Assembly (NCBI GenBank): GCA_958295665.1
Contig: OY282558.1
Span: forward strand, 20,521,409 to 20,585,408
From: Tipula vernalis
Taxonomy: Eukaryota; Arthropoda; Insecta; Diptera; Tipulidae
Length of the DNA: 64,000 nt
Direction of reading: 5' to 3'
Both the position numbers and the translations under genes were made by a program. How positions within the stretch are numbered: position 1 is the stretch's first letter; the number at the start of each line of letters is the position of its first letter. Under the pieces are notes generated by a model. It searched no databases. It was not told where the DNA came from and worked only from the letters and a program-made list of their open reading frames with translations. Positions 39,001 to 49,489 of the stretch are shown here, one piece after another.

Positions 39001-40097
39001 GTGAAGTGTTAGAATACTGGTCGGGGACTAGAAGAATTTTGATGACCTCCAATTTATGTAAAGTTATCAAATTTGAAGTTTCTGTCCGATTGGTTAAACC
39101 ATCCGTTCTGTAGAAAGGACATAAACTGACCGACAGTCAATTTGTCGCCCCTTCCTTATTTAGTTTTTATTACAAATATGCAAACATCTGTATTCACCTA
39201 ACTGACAAAACTTAAAATTAAATTAAAAACGATGCCTACGAGGGTAGAGTGAAAAGTTAGCTAATTTTTGAATAAAAAATCGATTTATTTTTAATCCTTT
39301 TAGCTCGATACAGTTATCTAGCTCCGATGTTCGAAAATATGAATTAACGTTTATTTTATTAAGGATTGGCCAGAAATAAAGAGATGTCAGAAATAAGGGC
39401 TTTAAAATAAAGTTACCCTCATTTGAATACGATAACCAAGACCCATTTATTGGGACTCCCAAGGACTGAGATATCGATTTTTCAACAAAAAATTTCTCCC
39501 TAGTGCGACGCTGTCATACAAAATAGCTCGAATCTCAGAGATCGGCTCAAAGAGTGAATATACATATAGTTTGAAAAGTGCATTTAGAAATTCAAATCAC
39601 TTATTGCGTTTTTGACATGAGCCGTAGGGCTTTTACTAAATTTTTTTGAAAATTAACAAATCGACAAATTTCGCATGGACATATTTCCCTGTACTTCCTG
39701 AAATGTTTCGTTCTCTAGCCCTTACACAATCATTCATGCAGGAGAGCCCGTTTATAAGGATCCTTGTACATACAACCATTCATATGGAGCGCCTAACCCA
39801 ATGGAATCTATTTCACTCCCGACAGCGAGTAGGAATCCTTTTTCATTCCCAAGAGAAACGAAACGTCTGGTCTGCAATAAAAAATACGTTTCAATAACAA
39901 ACATTTGGGTCTTGATTATCGTATTCAAATGAGAGTAATTTTATTTGGAAGCCCAAAACTATCCATATAGGCCTTATTCCTGAAAAATCTCTTTATTGCC
40001 AATCCTTAATCAAATAAATGCTAAATATGTTGTCTCTGATTAGTTTTTCAGTTATAAATTAATTTATTAAATATGTGCCTTAATCAATTGAAATTAA
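36049..40097. other. 4-kb non-coding stretch
   Basis: AT-rich sequence without recognised genes, element termini or RNA genes. Short frames (for example at 38,871 and 39,646) show no domain and no supporting context. Confidence 0.5.
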
Positions 40098-40101
40098 ATA
40101 T

Positions 40102-40615
40102 TGTGACGGTGACACCTAGCGTGTGATAGAATAAGTAAAATTAATAGCTCAATGTTAAACTGTACTAAAATGGAATTTTCCATGATAAAATTGTTCTACA
40201 CTATTCTAACTGGAAAAGTCATGAACTTTCGAGAAGCTTGGTTTATATATACTTAGTATACTTAGTATAGTATAAAAATGCGAACAAGATCGAATTGGAT
40301 TATTCGTATTTGGAACGCGATAGAGTAAACTTGTAAGATAATTAGTAATATTTGGTAAGCGATAGAGTAAAGATTAAAAAGGAATAAAAAAATGGAATTA
40401 AAAAGTGTTTTTGTGGAAATCAAAATTATAAGTGTACAGTAAAAATTAGAGAATAATTTATATAAAGTGATTTTGTGAATTTTTATTAATAAACTGTGTT
40501 GTAATAGTTTTTGTGTGAAATAAATAAATTCGTTGGTGATAAATTAAATTGATTTTGTATTATTCACAATCCAGTGATACGAACAAGGCTTAATTGACAA
40601 GGCGAAAACGTAACA
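40102..40615. mobile_element. Solo LTR (about 514 bp)
   Basis: Begins TGTGACGGTGACACC and ends AACGTAACA, imperfect inverted termini starting TG and ending CA, flanked by 4-bp direct repeats ATAT (40,098-40,101 and 40,616-40,619). If read on the plus strand it contains TATAAAAATG near 40,273 followed by GATCGAATTGG, and an AATAAA near 40,486. No internal element sequence remains, so it probably arose by LTR-LTR recombination. A single copy in the window means the boundaries rest on termini and flanks only. Confidence 0.6.
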
Positions 40616-40619
40616 ATAT

Positions 40620-41621
40620 TTTTGCCAACTGTTTTACCAATACATGCACAATATCAGATGATATTACGACACACGCCTATCGGCTCGTATCGGTAAAATT
40701 TATCCTCGTGAATAACAGCTATCATTGTATGCTCGTTGAATAATATAACCTGCGCTTTTTTATTAGCCCCGGATAGCAAGCTATCGGGAGCACGCACATG
40801 GAAAATTTCTATTGACAGTTTTGCTATTATAAACATGTGTCGCTAGTAAGCAAGAAACTAAAATTTTACCTAACTTCATGCAGTTGTATGATATTTCTTC
40901 AAAATAAAAAAGGCTGGCAGTAAAGCGGCACACAAATAATTAATATTTGAGATACAAAAAAATAATGAAGCGGCACAAATTTATAAGCAACAAAAAAAAA
41001 TTTCTTGGCATCATAAAATTAATTTTTTGGAACAAAATATAATAATTTGGTAACATTTATTGTTTTTTGGCATTATTTGAAGGGACCACAAAAAATTATT
41101 TTTGGGCATTGTGTTAAAGGTTTTGAGAGTCAACCATTAGAAACAAAAATAATAAATAGGTATCAAATAAAATATTTCGTTGATTACAAATTTCTATACA
41201 AAAAATGTTCTTTAAGGAACCAAATAAAATAAAGTGGGGACAAAAATTATCGTCAAAATTAATTTATTGCCAACAAATTAATATAGGGCAAATTTAGGGG
41301 CATACAATTTTTGTTTTTTTTTTCTTTTTGTAAAGAAAGTTTTATGAGGTCTTCGGAAAACTTAAGTAATACGACCTAGTTTTGCGTTATATAAAATTGG
41401 TTATTTTATCGAATCTCTTTCTTCAATTTGATACTGAAATGAAACTTTTAGGAATTTTAGGTTTGCTTTATTTGTTAGACTGGAGTTATTCCTACTTTCA
41501 TTTTCTTTTTACAGAGAAAATATCATTTGAATCATTTTGTTCGGCGATTAGCATTCAATTAAATTTATTCTTTAAAGTTGATTACATTAAACATACATTT
41601 AAAAGTCGTTATCTGTGAAAT
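40620..41621. other. Non-coding stretch
   Basis: AT-rich with several poly-A/T runs; no gene or element end was recognised. Confidence 0.5.
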
Positions 41622-41845
41622 TGTCATACTTGACTTACTTTGGGAATTTTACAACAACAATGCCGTGTAGTTTCATTCCGAAATGAATAGTTTCAAACCA
41701 ACTTTTTTTGGTATAGAATTATTTTTTAATTTTTAATGTCAACTGATAAAAGTAAAACAAAATTTTTTTCGGTTTTTATTTTGAGCGTAATTTGCATTTT
41801 TATTTGTACACCAATAACTGTTCAAGTGACCAAAGTAAGGCGGCA
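41622..41845. mobile_element. MITE, diverged copy of the one nested in the Harbinger element
   Basis: About 224 bp that aligns along its length with 42,885-43,139 (shared blocks include ACAACAACAATGCC, GGTATAGAATTATT, TTTATTTTGAGC and GTGACCAAAGTAAG). The right end CAAAGTAAGGCGGCA is preserved; the left end is decayed. Confidence 0.75.
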
Positions 41846-41944
41846 TTGCTTTGAACAAAGCGGCTCGTTTACAATATAAAATTATGTTTGTTCTTTGTTG
41901 TTTATTTGCTATTTTCATCAACAAAGGGTGAAACATAAGCGTGA

Positions 41945-42104
41945 AGGTAGGCGCATGCCAAAAAACTTCAGGTTTCTTGATACGCATTCTACCCTTAGGC
42001 CCTTTTCCAATTACCTACTTGTTTGGTGGAACCTAACTTATTCAATGTAATTTCTTATGTATTAACTTAGGTTCCACAAATAAGTATAACTTTCGGAAAA
42101 GGGC
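41945..42104. mobile_element. Composite MITE: family-X left end carrying a hairpin element (family Y)
   Basis: 41,945-41,997 matches the left end of the element at 47,088 (AGGTAGGCGCATGCC...). A ~107-bp foldback at 41,998-42,104 begins GGCCCTTTTCC and ends GGAAAAGGGC, with the internal arm GGAACCTAA shared with 47,141-47,268. The right end of X is missing here. Flanks TTA/TAA suggest a PIF/Harbinger-type target. Confidence 0.65.
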
Positions 42105-42107
42105 TAA

Positions 42108-42762
42108 GGCTGTTTTCGAAGCGAAAACTTATTTGTGGAACCTAACAAATAAATTTTCTATCCCTTTCTTACCAAAAAATCTAAATTGCTTGTCATTTTG
42201 CCTATGAATATTTTTCTAAGGTAGCGTGATACCGAAAAATTTAAAATTTGCTTTTGACGAACACTGAAGTAAAAAATGAATTCTTGAAAATAATTAATTA
42301 TTTATAGATCATCAAAATTCAATACTATCTGAGCCAGTTTGGACGATGCCTCACTATGTCGCATATTTTCCTCGTTTCTTACTTCTTTGCCTACGAACTG
42401 ATTTTGAAGTGGGGATTTTTGTGTGCATTTTTTCACCAAAAAATTGTATGGCCTGTGGCCTCATATTTGATGATACACTAATACATTAAAAAACAATACG
42501 TATTTTTTAAGTTCGTATTTTTTGTTTTTGAATTTGCTGTTTATTCGTCATTCGTAAATCAAATTTGTGTGATGCAGCATGCAGCATGCGGGTTTTTTGA
42601 ATAATTGAATTTCGTTACAACAATAATGAAAATAATTCTACACATACATAGGTAAATTGCAATTGTGATGACGGTTCGATATTTTATGTGTGAACGAAAT
42701 AGTGTAGAATGATGTGATGTAGTGATGGATGCATCTAAATACCCTCATTGTTTTATCAAGCG
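42108..42762. other. Spacer with a half-MITE at its left
   Basis: 42,108-42,150 (GGCTGTTTTCGAAGCG...) looks like the left end of the family whose right end is at 46,193-46,311, on the other side of the Harbinger insertion. The rest is AT-rich with no gene. Confidence 0.45.
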
Positions 42763-42884
42763 TTAGGCCCGTTGTACATTTCAGCTAAGCTAAGCTAAAC
42801 GATTTGAGCTATGTTCATAGCTCTGTTTGTAAATAAAGGGTTTTAATGAATCGTTGCACACATGAGCTAAGCTAAGCAAACTAT

Positions 42885-43139
42885 TGCCGTCTTACTTTGA
42901 GCATTTTACAACAACAATGCCATGTATTTTCATTCCGGAATGAATAGTTTCAAAACTAGTTTTTGTTGGTATAGAATTATTCTAGGAATATTTTTGAAAT
43001 TTTTTTTTGTTTTTTTATTTAATTTTTAATGTCAATTGATAAAAGTAAAAAGAAAATTATTTTCGGTTTTTATTTTGAGCATAATTTGCATTTTTATTTT
43101 TATACCAATAACTATTCCAGTGACCAAAGTAAGACGGCA
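42885..43139. mobile_element. MITE nested in the Harbinger element
   Basis: 255 bp with perfect 15-bp inverted ends (TGCCGTCTTACTTTG / CAAAGTAAGACGGCA), flanked by TAT on both sides (42,882-42,884 and 43,140-43,142). It lies between the left terminal repeat and the transposase gene. A diverged copy is at 41,622-41,845. Confidence 0.85.
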
Positions 43140-43415
43140 TATGTTTTACTGTTTTGAGCTATGAAAATAAACATAGCTCGAGTTGTCTTCGCCTTACAAT
43201 TTTCAGCTATGTTTCTCACATATACAATGACATTTTCCTATACTTTATTTTTGACGCACATACAATGTTATTTAAATTTCATTCTGTCAAAATATTCTAT
43301 ACGAAAGGAAGACATTTTAAATATATAATAATAAAGCAAAAATTTCTTAAACATATTTATCATATAGATAATAAAGTTTATTTATATTAAAATTGATATA
43401 TAGTGAGTGAAATAT

Positions 43416-44728
43416 ATGAGGATGCAAAATTCAAAAATTCAAAAACTAATGAATGTTATATCTGAGACGGATTCTTCAGATGAGGAGTTCGAAGAAGATG
43501 TACTTTTGTATATTTTATCAAAAAAGCGTAAAAGGAGTTTATGGTGTTCACAATTTTTAAAAAGGCGTTTAGATAATGGCGAATTTAATAGCCTTTTACC
43601 CGACTTAACGGAAAAAGAGTTTTTTATGTATATGAGGTTGACCAGGGAGCAATTTGAATGTGTCCACACATTAATTGAAAAGGATATAAAAGGTCAAAAT
43701 TCATTTTTTCGGTTGCCCATTTCTACAAGAGAAAGGTTAGCTGTATGTTTAAGGTAACTGCACAATAATTTTAAAATATGATTCTGCAATTTAAAATTAA
43801 TTTAAATTTTTGTTTTAGGTATTTTGCAACAGGAAGCTCTTTTCGCGACCTAAGTTTTAATTTCCGCCTAGGTGAAACTACGGTAGGACAAATAGTTGAA
43901 AAGGTGAGCGACGCTATATGGCTCAATATGCAACCTCAGGAAATGCCAGAACCAAATGAATCATTTTGGCGTGAAAAGGCTACCGAATTTAATAATAGAT
44001 GGCAATTTCCCAATTGCGTTTCTGCCGTTGACGGAAAACACGTCGTTATTCGGAAACCTATAAATTCCGGGTCATCATTTTTCAATTACAAAAAAACATT
44101 TTCAGTTGTTCTCATGGCGGGAGTTGACGCAGCTTATAAATTCACTTACATTGATGTTGGTGCCCAAGGCAGGTTCAGCGATGGGAACGTATTTGCCAAT
44201 AGTTGCTTTGGCAATAGGCTTCGCAACAATTTATTAAAATTACCTGCGCGTGAAGCGAATTGTTTGCCATTCGTTCTGATTGGGGACGAAGCTTTTCAAC
44301 TCACCAAACATTTTATGAGACCTTACCCTGGCTGCCGTACCAAAGAAGACATAAATTGTAAAATATTTAATTACAGGCTATCTAGAGCACGCCAAACTGT
44401 AGAATGCGCTTTCGGAATTTTAAGTGCACGGTGGAGAGTGTACAAAAAACCCTTCGAATGCAGTCTACGGAAAGTTGACAAAATTATTAAAGCAACTTGT
44501 GTACTTCACAATTATTTAAGGCATCAAACAACACTGGAACAACAGATAATCGAGTTTGATCCAACAGATTTAGATGATCCGGACCATCAGCTTGTAAATT
44601 TGGCCTCGTCTAATGCAAGAAGCAGTAATGAAGCGTTTCAAGTAAGAACAGAATTCACAAATTATTTCTGTTCTCCAGAAGGGTCTGTTCCATGGCAAAT
44701 TGAAGCTATTAGGAAGGGAAAATATTAA
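43416..44728 (+). CDS. PIF/Harbinger transposase (HARBI1-type DDE nuclease), two exons, ~415 aa
   Basis: Exons 43,416-43,753 and 43,819-44,728; the 65-nt intron starts GTAACT and ends TTTTAG, and the junction restores a continuous frame (LR|YFATGSSFRDLS). The N-terminus is acidic, then comes a helical DNA-binding-like region. The catalytic domain shows SAVDGKHV (first Asp), VGAQGRFSDGNVF (second Asp) and RQTVECAFGIL (Glu), as in the DDE_Tnp_4 family. In known PIF/Harbinger systems the enzyme acts in the nucleus with the Myb-like partner to cut at the terminal repeats and insert at TTA/TAA sites. AATAAA-like signals follow near 44,748. No defect is visible. Confidence 0.92.
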
Positions 44729-44802
44729 TGTTAAATTCTACGATAATAATAAATAAAATTTGTAAAAAAATTAATAAAACAACAAAAATGTATGTAACAT
44801 AT

Positions 44803-45896
44803 TTAATTATTAAATTTCAAAACATCATGTGAAAAATATTTTTTTTGTTTAACAATATTTTGAGCTTCCAAATTTGTGAATACGTAGGAGCAGGAACTTC
44901 CTTCTTCGTTTAACGATTGGTCACTAGATATCGGCATACTATTATTTACCATATCCGACATTGAAACAATGATTCCTGAATAAAGTAAGAAATATTAGTA
45001 CGGAGGAATAACAAATATTTATAAAATGTTTACCTTGTGTGTTAGAATCTTCTTCTATATATGGCACGGAAGTCGATCGTGGCCTCTTTAAATTTGAGGT
45101 TGGTCTCTCTGGAGTCGAAAATGGTTGAAAAATTGGTGGTAATGAGTGGTGGTTGTCAGATTCCCGTCCTTCGAGCTCACTAATTACATTAAATACGCTT
45201 ATTTTTGCTTCTCTTTGTAGGTGTTGAGGAAAAGTAAGTGTCGTTTCATACATCGACATAAAAAAGTTGTGCAAAGCTCTGTTGGCTGGTTCTGTAGGTT
45301 GTTGCCGTATTTCTTTCCGAATTGCCATTTGCTCCTCTCTTCTTTTATTGTTTAATTTTATCAAACTTATAATTTCGTTTTCCTTTGTTTTTTTTTGGGG
45401 TTTTGTTATAATATGTTCATCCATATTTAACTCAATGATTGAGTCGCTTTCTCCAGTGAACAAATTATCGTCCGAGATTTCGCTAATATTGGATTGTGTA
45501 TCGCGTTTAATCATATATTTTTCTAAAAATGACATTTGGTCATGAAACCTCCATTTCTTCATGTGACTTTTTCCTTGGCCACTTTTAGTTTTAGATCTTT
45601 TAATAGATTCTCTATGAGAATCTCTAAGTTTCTTCCACAAATGTTTAACTGAAGAAGCTGTAACATATTAAATTTATTTAAATTTACATTCCATTGAGAG
45701 AAATTTCCAATTAAATAAAACAAAACATTTTAACAAAGATGCGTTACTTACCGTTTTCCGAATGGCATTCTACAGCAATCTCTGCCCAAATATCTTCTTT
45801 AAACTTAGTGGATTTGTAGTCCTTATGTCCTGTGTCGTATAACTCGGGGTGGCTCCGAACATTTTCTATAATTTTTTCTAATTCATCTGCAGACAT
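44803..45896 (-). CDS. MADF/Myb-like accessory protein of the Harbinger element, three exons, ~313 aa
   Basis: Exons (minus strand) 45,896-45,752, 45,657-45,034 and 44,975-44,803. Donors GTAAGT and GTAAAC and acceptors TTACAG and TTTCAG-like (TATTCAG) are canonical, and phases agree at both junctions. Exon 1 plus the start of exon 2 form a MADF domain: FKEDIWAEIAVECHSE, then HLWKKLRDSHRES, with a basic linker. The middle is acidic/low complexity; a helical C-terminal part (MYETTLTFPQHLQREAKI) resembles the tail of these proteins. In other PIF/Harbinger elements the Myb-like partner binds the terminal sequences and carries the transposase to the nucleus. No stop or frameshift was seen. A tandem duplication precedes the start codon. 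Confidence 0.85.
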
Positions 45897-45928
45897 TATT
45901 ATGTTTTTTCTAATTCATCTGCAGACAT
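45865..45928 (-). repeat. 32-bp tandem duplication creating an upstream mini-ORF
   Basis: The first ~30 nt of the MADF coding sequence, with its ATG, are repeated 32 bp upstream. The upstream ATG (45,928-45,926) encodes MSADELEKT then TAA, two bases before the true ATG (45,896-45,894). Confidence 0.9.
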
Positions 45929-46192
45929 TATTATGTCGTCTTTTCGATTGACAGAATTAATTTGAAGTAACCTAACGTGTGCGTCACAAATAAAATATAG
46001 GAGTATAAGTATGTGTGAACCAATTTATTAGCTCAAATGTGCGGATGTCGAGCAAGCGAACTAAACTAAGCTAAACTAAGATATGTTTTATAGCTTAGCT
46101 TAGCTGAAATGTACAACGGGCCTTAGTGTTATCAGCGTATTGTGTTGCGAACAGCAGTGTCCTTAACTCAAAAAATAGAAAACAAATAAATT

Positions 46193-46311
46193 TTTTGTTG
46201 TTGCTGTCAAATTAAGTAAGTGAAATCAATTCGAATGATTTTACTTACTTATTTAAGATGGCGCCGAATAAGTCAATAAGTATGAAATAAGTATCGGTTT
46301 CGAAATCAGCC
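46193..46311. mobile_element. Right half of a PIF/Harbinger-type MITE
   Basis: Aligns with the right part of 47,497-47,829 (GTCAAATTAAGTAAG, TTCGAATGATTTTAC, AATAAGTCAATAAGTATG) and ends ...AATCAGCC followed by TTA. The matching left end may be at 42,108, split by the Harbinger insertion. Confidence 0.55.
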
Positions 46312-46440
46312 TTATCGAGGTCTCTCCGATATCTCTCCGATATAATAAAAATATTCACGGTATGTGTTCGCTAATATGAAACTCTACATGTATTTAATTT
46401 CAGCGGCGCTTCGAACGGCGTCTATGTTTTTGGGCCATTA

Positions 46441-46650
46441 AGCGTGAAACACACCGAGCAGCGGCAGCGAGCAGCAAATTTAAATATATGTTGATTTGCT
46501 TATGTATTCATAGATAGTCGGTTAAGCAAAAGTATAAGCAATTTTTATAAAAACATTTAAATTTTTGATAATTTTAAATGTTGATTAAAAGAAAGCTATC
46601 ACAATTGGAATATGTGGAACATGTCGCGCTGCTCTTGGTGTGTTTCAGCC
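46441..46650. mobile_element. MITE with TTA target duplication
   Basis: 210 bp. The left end AGCGTGAAACACACCGAGCAG is mirrored on the right (CTGCTC...GGTGTGTTTCAGCC). Flanked by TTA at 46,438-46,440 and 46,651-46,653. A related end (AAGGCTGAAACGCAC) lies near 46,831. Non-coding; probably moved by a PIF/Harbinger transposase. Confidence 0.8.
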
Positions 46651-47087
46651 TTACAATACATTTTAATATGACAGCAAAATTCGAAAATGCATTTTGAGAA
46701 ATAATTCAAAGAAATACAAAATAATTTTTCTAAAATACATTCATATTTATCGTAATTATAAATTCTTTTTTATTTTTATTTGTTACAACCATTTATTAAA
46801 AAAAAAATTAACACAACAACATCTAAATTAAGGCTGAAACGCACAATATCTAGATGTTTTTGGAATTTTGATTAATATCTTAATTAATATTTTTTTATTA
46901 AATTCATATTTTAAAAATGTGTAATTGATTTTTAACCAATACATTTTTGACAACCAATTTGTAACATTCGAAATGAAACTAGTTGCGCTTCAGTCAAATT
47001 AGAATCTTCGATACGTGTGAAAACACATATGTACATATGAAAGCTAATTATCAAATCCACTTCGCTAATGGATTATGGTGCATGTGA

Positions 47088-47387
47088 AGGTAGGCGCATT
47101 CCAAAAGACTTCAGGTTTTTCGACACGGATTCTACACTAAGGCTGTTTTCCAAACGATACTTATTTACTTAATTATTTGTGGAACCTAACATGTTTCATA
47201 AGAAATTACGTTTAATAAGTTAGGTTCCACAAATAAGTAAGTAAATAAGTATCGTTTGAAAAGCAGCCTAAAAAGATAAATTTATATTATGTATTTAATT
47301 TTTTATAATATAACACAAGAGAGATGGAAAAAATGTATCTTTTTTAGCGTTTCGAAAATCCCGAAGTCTTTTGGCATGCGCCCACTT
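47088..47387. mobile_element. MITE (family X) containing a nested hairpin MITE
   Basis: About 39-bp inverted ends: AGGTAGGCGCATTCC... on the left and ...GGCATGCGCCCACTT on the right, with the shared core CCAAAAGACTTC. The hairpin element 47,141-47,268 sits inside at the same offset as in the copy at 41,945. Confidence 0.75.
47141..47268. mobile_element. Hairpin MITE (family Y), TAA target duplication
   Basis: 128 bp that folds almost completely on itself: GGCTGTTTTCCAAACGATAC on the left, complement on the right, arms continuing through GTGGAACCTAAC. TAA flanks at 47,138-47,140 and 47,269-47,271. Confidence 0.85.
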
Positions 47388-47496
47388 AATAAATATATGA
47401 GGTGGGGAAATACGCCAAAAAATTACTAAACATATTCGGACAGCATAATAAAAACTTCCGTGTGGATTGTTTGTTGGGAATTTCCGACAGCTTCAA

Positions 47497-47829
47497 GGGC
47501 CTTTCCGAAAGTTATACGCATTTATTTAGACATACTTATTTAAATAAGTATGTTGGCGAGGTGACTTAAAATAAGTAAGAACAAAAACAAATTCTAAACT
47601 GAAAACCAAAATTCTGTTAACTTCATTGCATATACATTGTGATATTATGCATTAATTAAGTTTTATAAAAAATTTAATTAAAAATTATTTCATAGCTAAA
47701 AATTAAATGCGTTGTTGTCAAAATAAATAATAAGTATGTGAAATAAATTCGAATAATTTTACATACTTATTTAGGTTGATGGCAAATAAGTCAATAGGTA
47801 TGAATTAAGTATAAATTTCGGAAAGAGCC
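47497..47829. mobile_element. MITE related to family Y
   Basis: 333 bp; the left end GGGCCTTTCCGAAAGTTATAC is matched inverted on the right (GTATAAATTTCGGAAAGAGCC), followed by TAA. The left flank is CAA, so the target duplication is imperfect. Its right half matches 46,193-46,311. Confidence 0.75.
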
Positions 47830-48183
47830 TAAACGCCATTAGAATAAAAAAATACAGAAAATTAAATTTCGTGTTTTTTTATTGTCGGCAAAATTTTTTA
47901 TTTGATGCTGTAATATATTTTGTAGATTGTATAACCTTAATAATTTAACCACATATTATATTTGCTGCATATTTCTAATTTTTGATGCTACTTTTGTCAC
48001 TAAACTATTTTTTTTTTGACGCTGAAAATTATTTGTTTGTATTTTCATTGTTTTGTTCCAAAATATTATTTGTGATGCCAATTTATTATTTTTGATGCTA
48101 ATGTTTGTCGCCAATTTTTTTTCTTGTATGCCCGTATAAATTGTTCTAATAAAAAATCGAGAGAATAAAAATATCTAAAAATC
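47830..48183. other. Non-coding spacer
   Basis: AT-rich; nothing recognised before the Slu7-like sequence. Confidence 0.45.
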
Positions 48184-48881
48184 ATCGGGAGATTGTTGAG
48201 GAGTACGTTAAAGTAGAAGAGGTTAAAATGTTATTAAAAGCTGAAAAGCTATAGGATAATCGAAATGCATCATTGTCGGAAGACGACGAAGATGAAGATA
48301 AATATGTTGATGAAGTGGACATGCTTGGTATAAAATTCGATTCAAAACAAAGAATTATTGTATGTAATCTACGTATATGTACGTGGATTTGTCATATTAT
48401 GATCCAAAAATACGTTCTATGAGGGATAATCCTGATCTAAAATCACATGATTTTTGACCAAAATTTTTCACTAAGTTTAGAATTAAATAAATAAATTAGT
48501 TTTATTATTTTAGTGTTGAGTTCGCCGGAGCAAATTTTGTACGCTTTACTGGAGGCCCAAAAATATGCTAAAGCACAACTATTTGCTTGAGAAGCATATG
48601 GTAAAGGTGTTGATGTACACTTGTTAGCTGAGCCAACTAAATTGGAATTGGTACAACAAAAATATGACCAATTTAAAAAAAAAAAGGTAAATCTCAAGTG
48701 AAAGACACAAGTTTAGGAAAAATATGGTGGCGAAGAGCATCTCTAAGTTCCACGAAAAATTTTTGTTACTTGCACCAACCGAAAACTACACTGAATATTC
48801 TTCAAGTGGAAAAATCATTCAAGGACAAGAGAAACAAATCATTCGAAACCGATATGAAATGTTTGAATCGTCATTGAAATA
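48184..48881 (+). pseudogene. Slu7: Slu7 splicing-factor pseudogene fragment
   Basis: Translated pieces in order match the central-to-C-terminal part of Slu7, the second-step pre-mRNA splicing factor: [69 protein letters not shown] and LLLAPTENYTEY. Stops (for example at 48,252 and within AQLFA.EAY) and several frameshifts show it is dead. Between NPD and VEF about 70-80 nt end in TTATTATTTTAG, an intron-like acceptor, which suggests a DNA-level duplication rather than a retrocopy. Not previously suggested by any long open frame; recognised only by translation of broken frames. Confidence 0.82.
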
Positions 48882-49489
48882 ATTTACGCTTCTTAAAAAT
48901 TTTTTAACTAACTAATAGCTAATTAATCAACCTCCATTCGGATGATGATCGACCGTTTGTTATTTCTGTAGCCGTATGTCGTTCAATCGTAATGATTTAA
49001 TGACTAAATTATATTATTACCTGAAGGCCACCACTGGTATTGTCATAAAATAATTTCTTAAGTTAAGGAATCTGAAAACTCTTCTGGAATTTTAGAATTT
49101 ATAGAAATAAGGGACGGATTCTTTTCATTAAGGCCGTTTATTGTTATTTTGACCACATATAAGCTATCTCGGGTTGTTTGTGAAGCAGTTAAATTGTTTC
49201 AAATTTTATTTACTGCAATCTCTTGATGGATCTCAATCGGTCAAACTTCAATTTTTTTTCAAACCTAGAACACAAAATCGATTTGTATAATTTAAAGCAA
49301 CTTTAACCTGTTTTGTTGACCTTAAACTAAAAGCTTTTTTCAAATTTTGCTGGTTTCTCAAAAAACCGCTAAAATGGATACAATTTATTCAAAGTGTGGC
49401 TTTGGTAGCTCGCGTTTTTGACTGGAGAAAATGTTCACCAAGGGATAGGATTTTAGATCTTTTGAATCTTACTAAAGTAACTCTCTCAA
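48882..49489. other. Non-coding spacer
   Basis: No clear coding sequence. Some of it may be decayed upstream parts of the hAT-like remnant that follows, but I cannot show this. Confidence 0.4.

Larger units (their letters stand above)
42766..46122. mobile_element. Apparently intact PIF/Harbinger DNA transposon
   Basis: 3,357 bp. The terminal inverted repeat is 32 bp and perfect (GGCCCGTTGTACATTTCAGC... and its complement at the right), followed inward by GCTAA sub-repeats. The 3-bp target duplication TTA (42,763-42,765; 46,123-46,125) is diagnostic for the superfamily. It encodes the two expected proteins in convergent orientation: a DDE transposase (plus) and a MADF/Myb-like protein (minus). 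Both read through after removing small canonical introns, with no stop or frameshift. One MITE is nested near its left end. Confidence 0.95.

Noticed and set aside
44942..45640. MADF protein as a single 232-codon frame
   Set aside because: Its ends are intron readthrough; canonical splice sites give a longer three-exon protein in one consistent phase.
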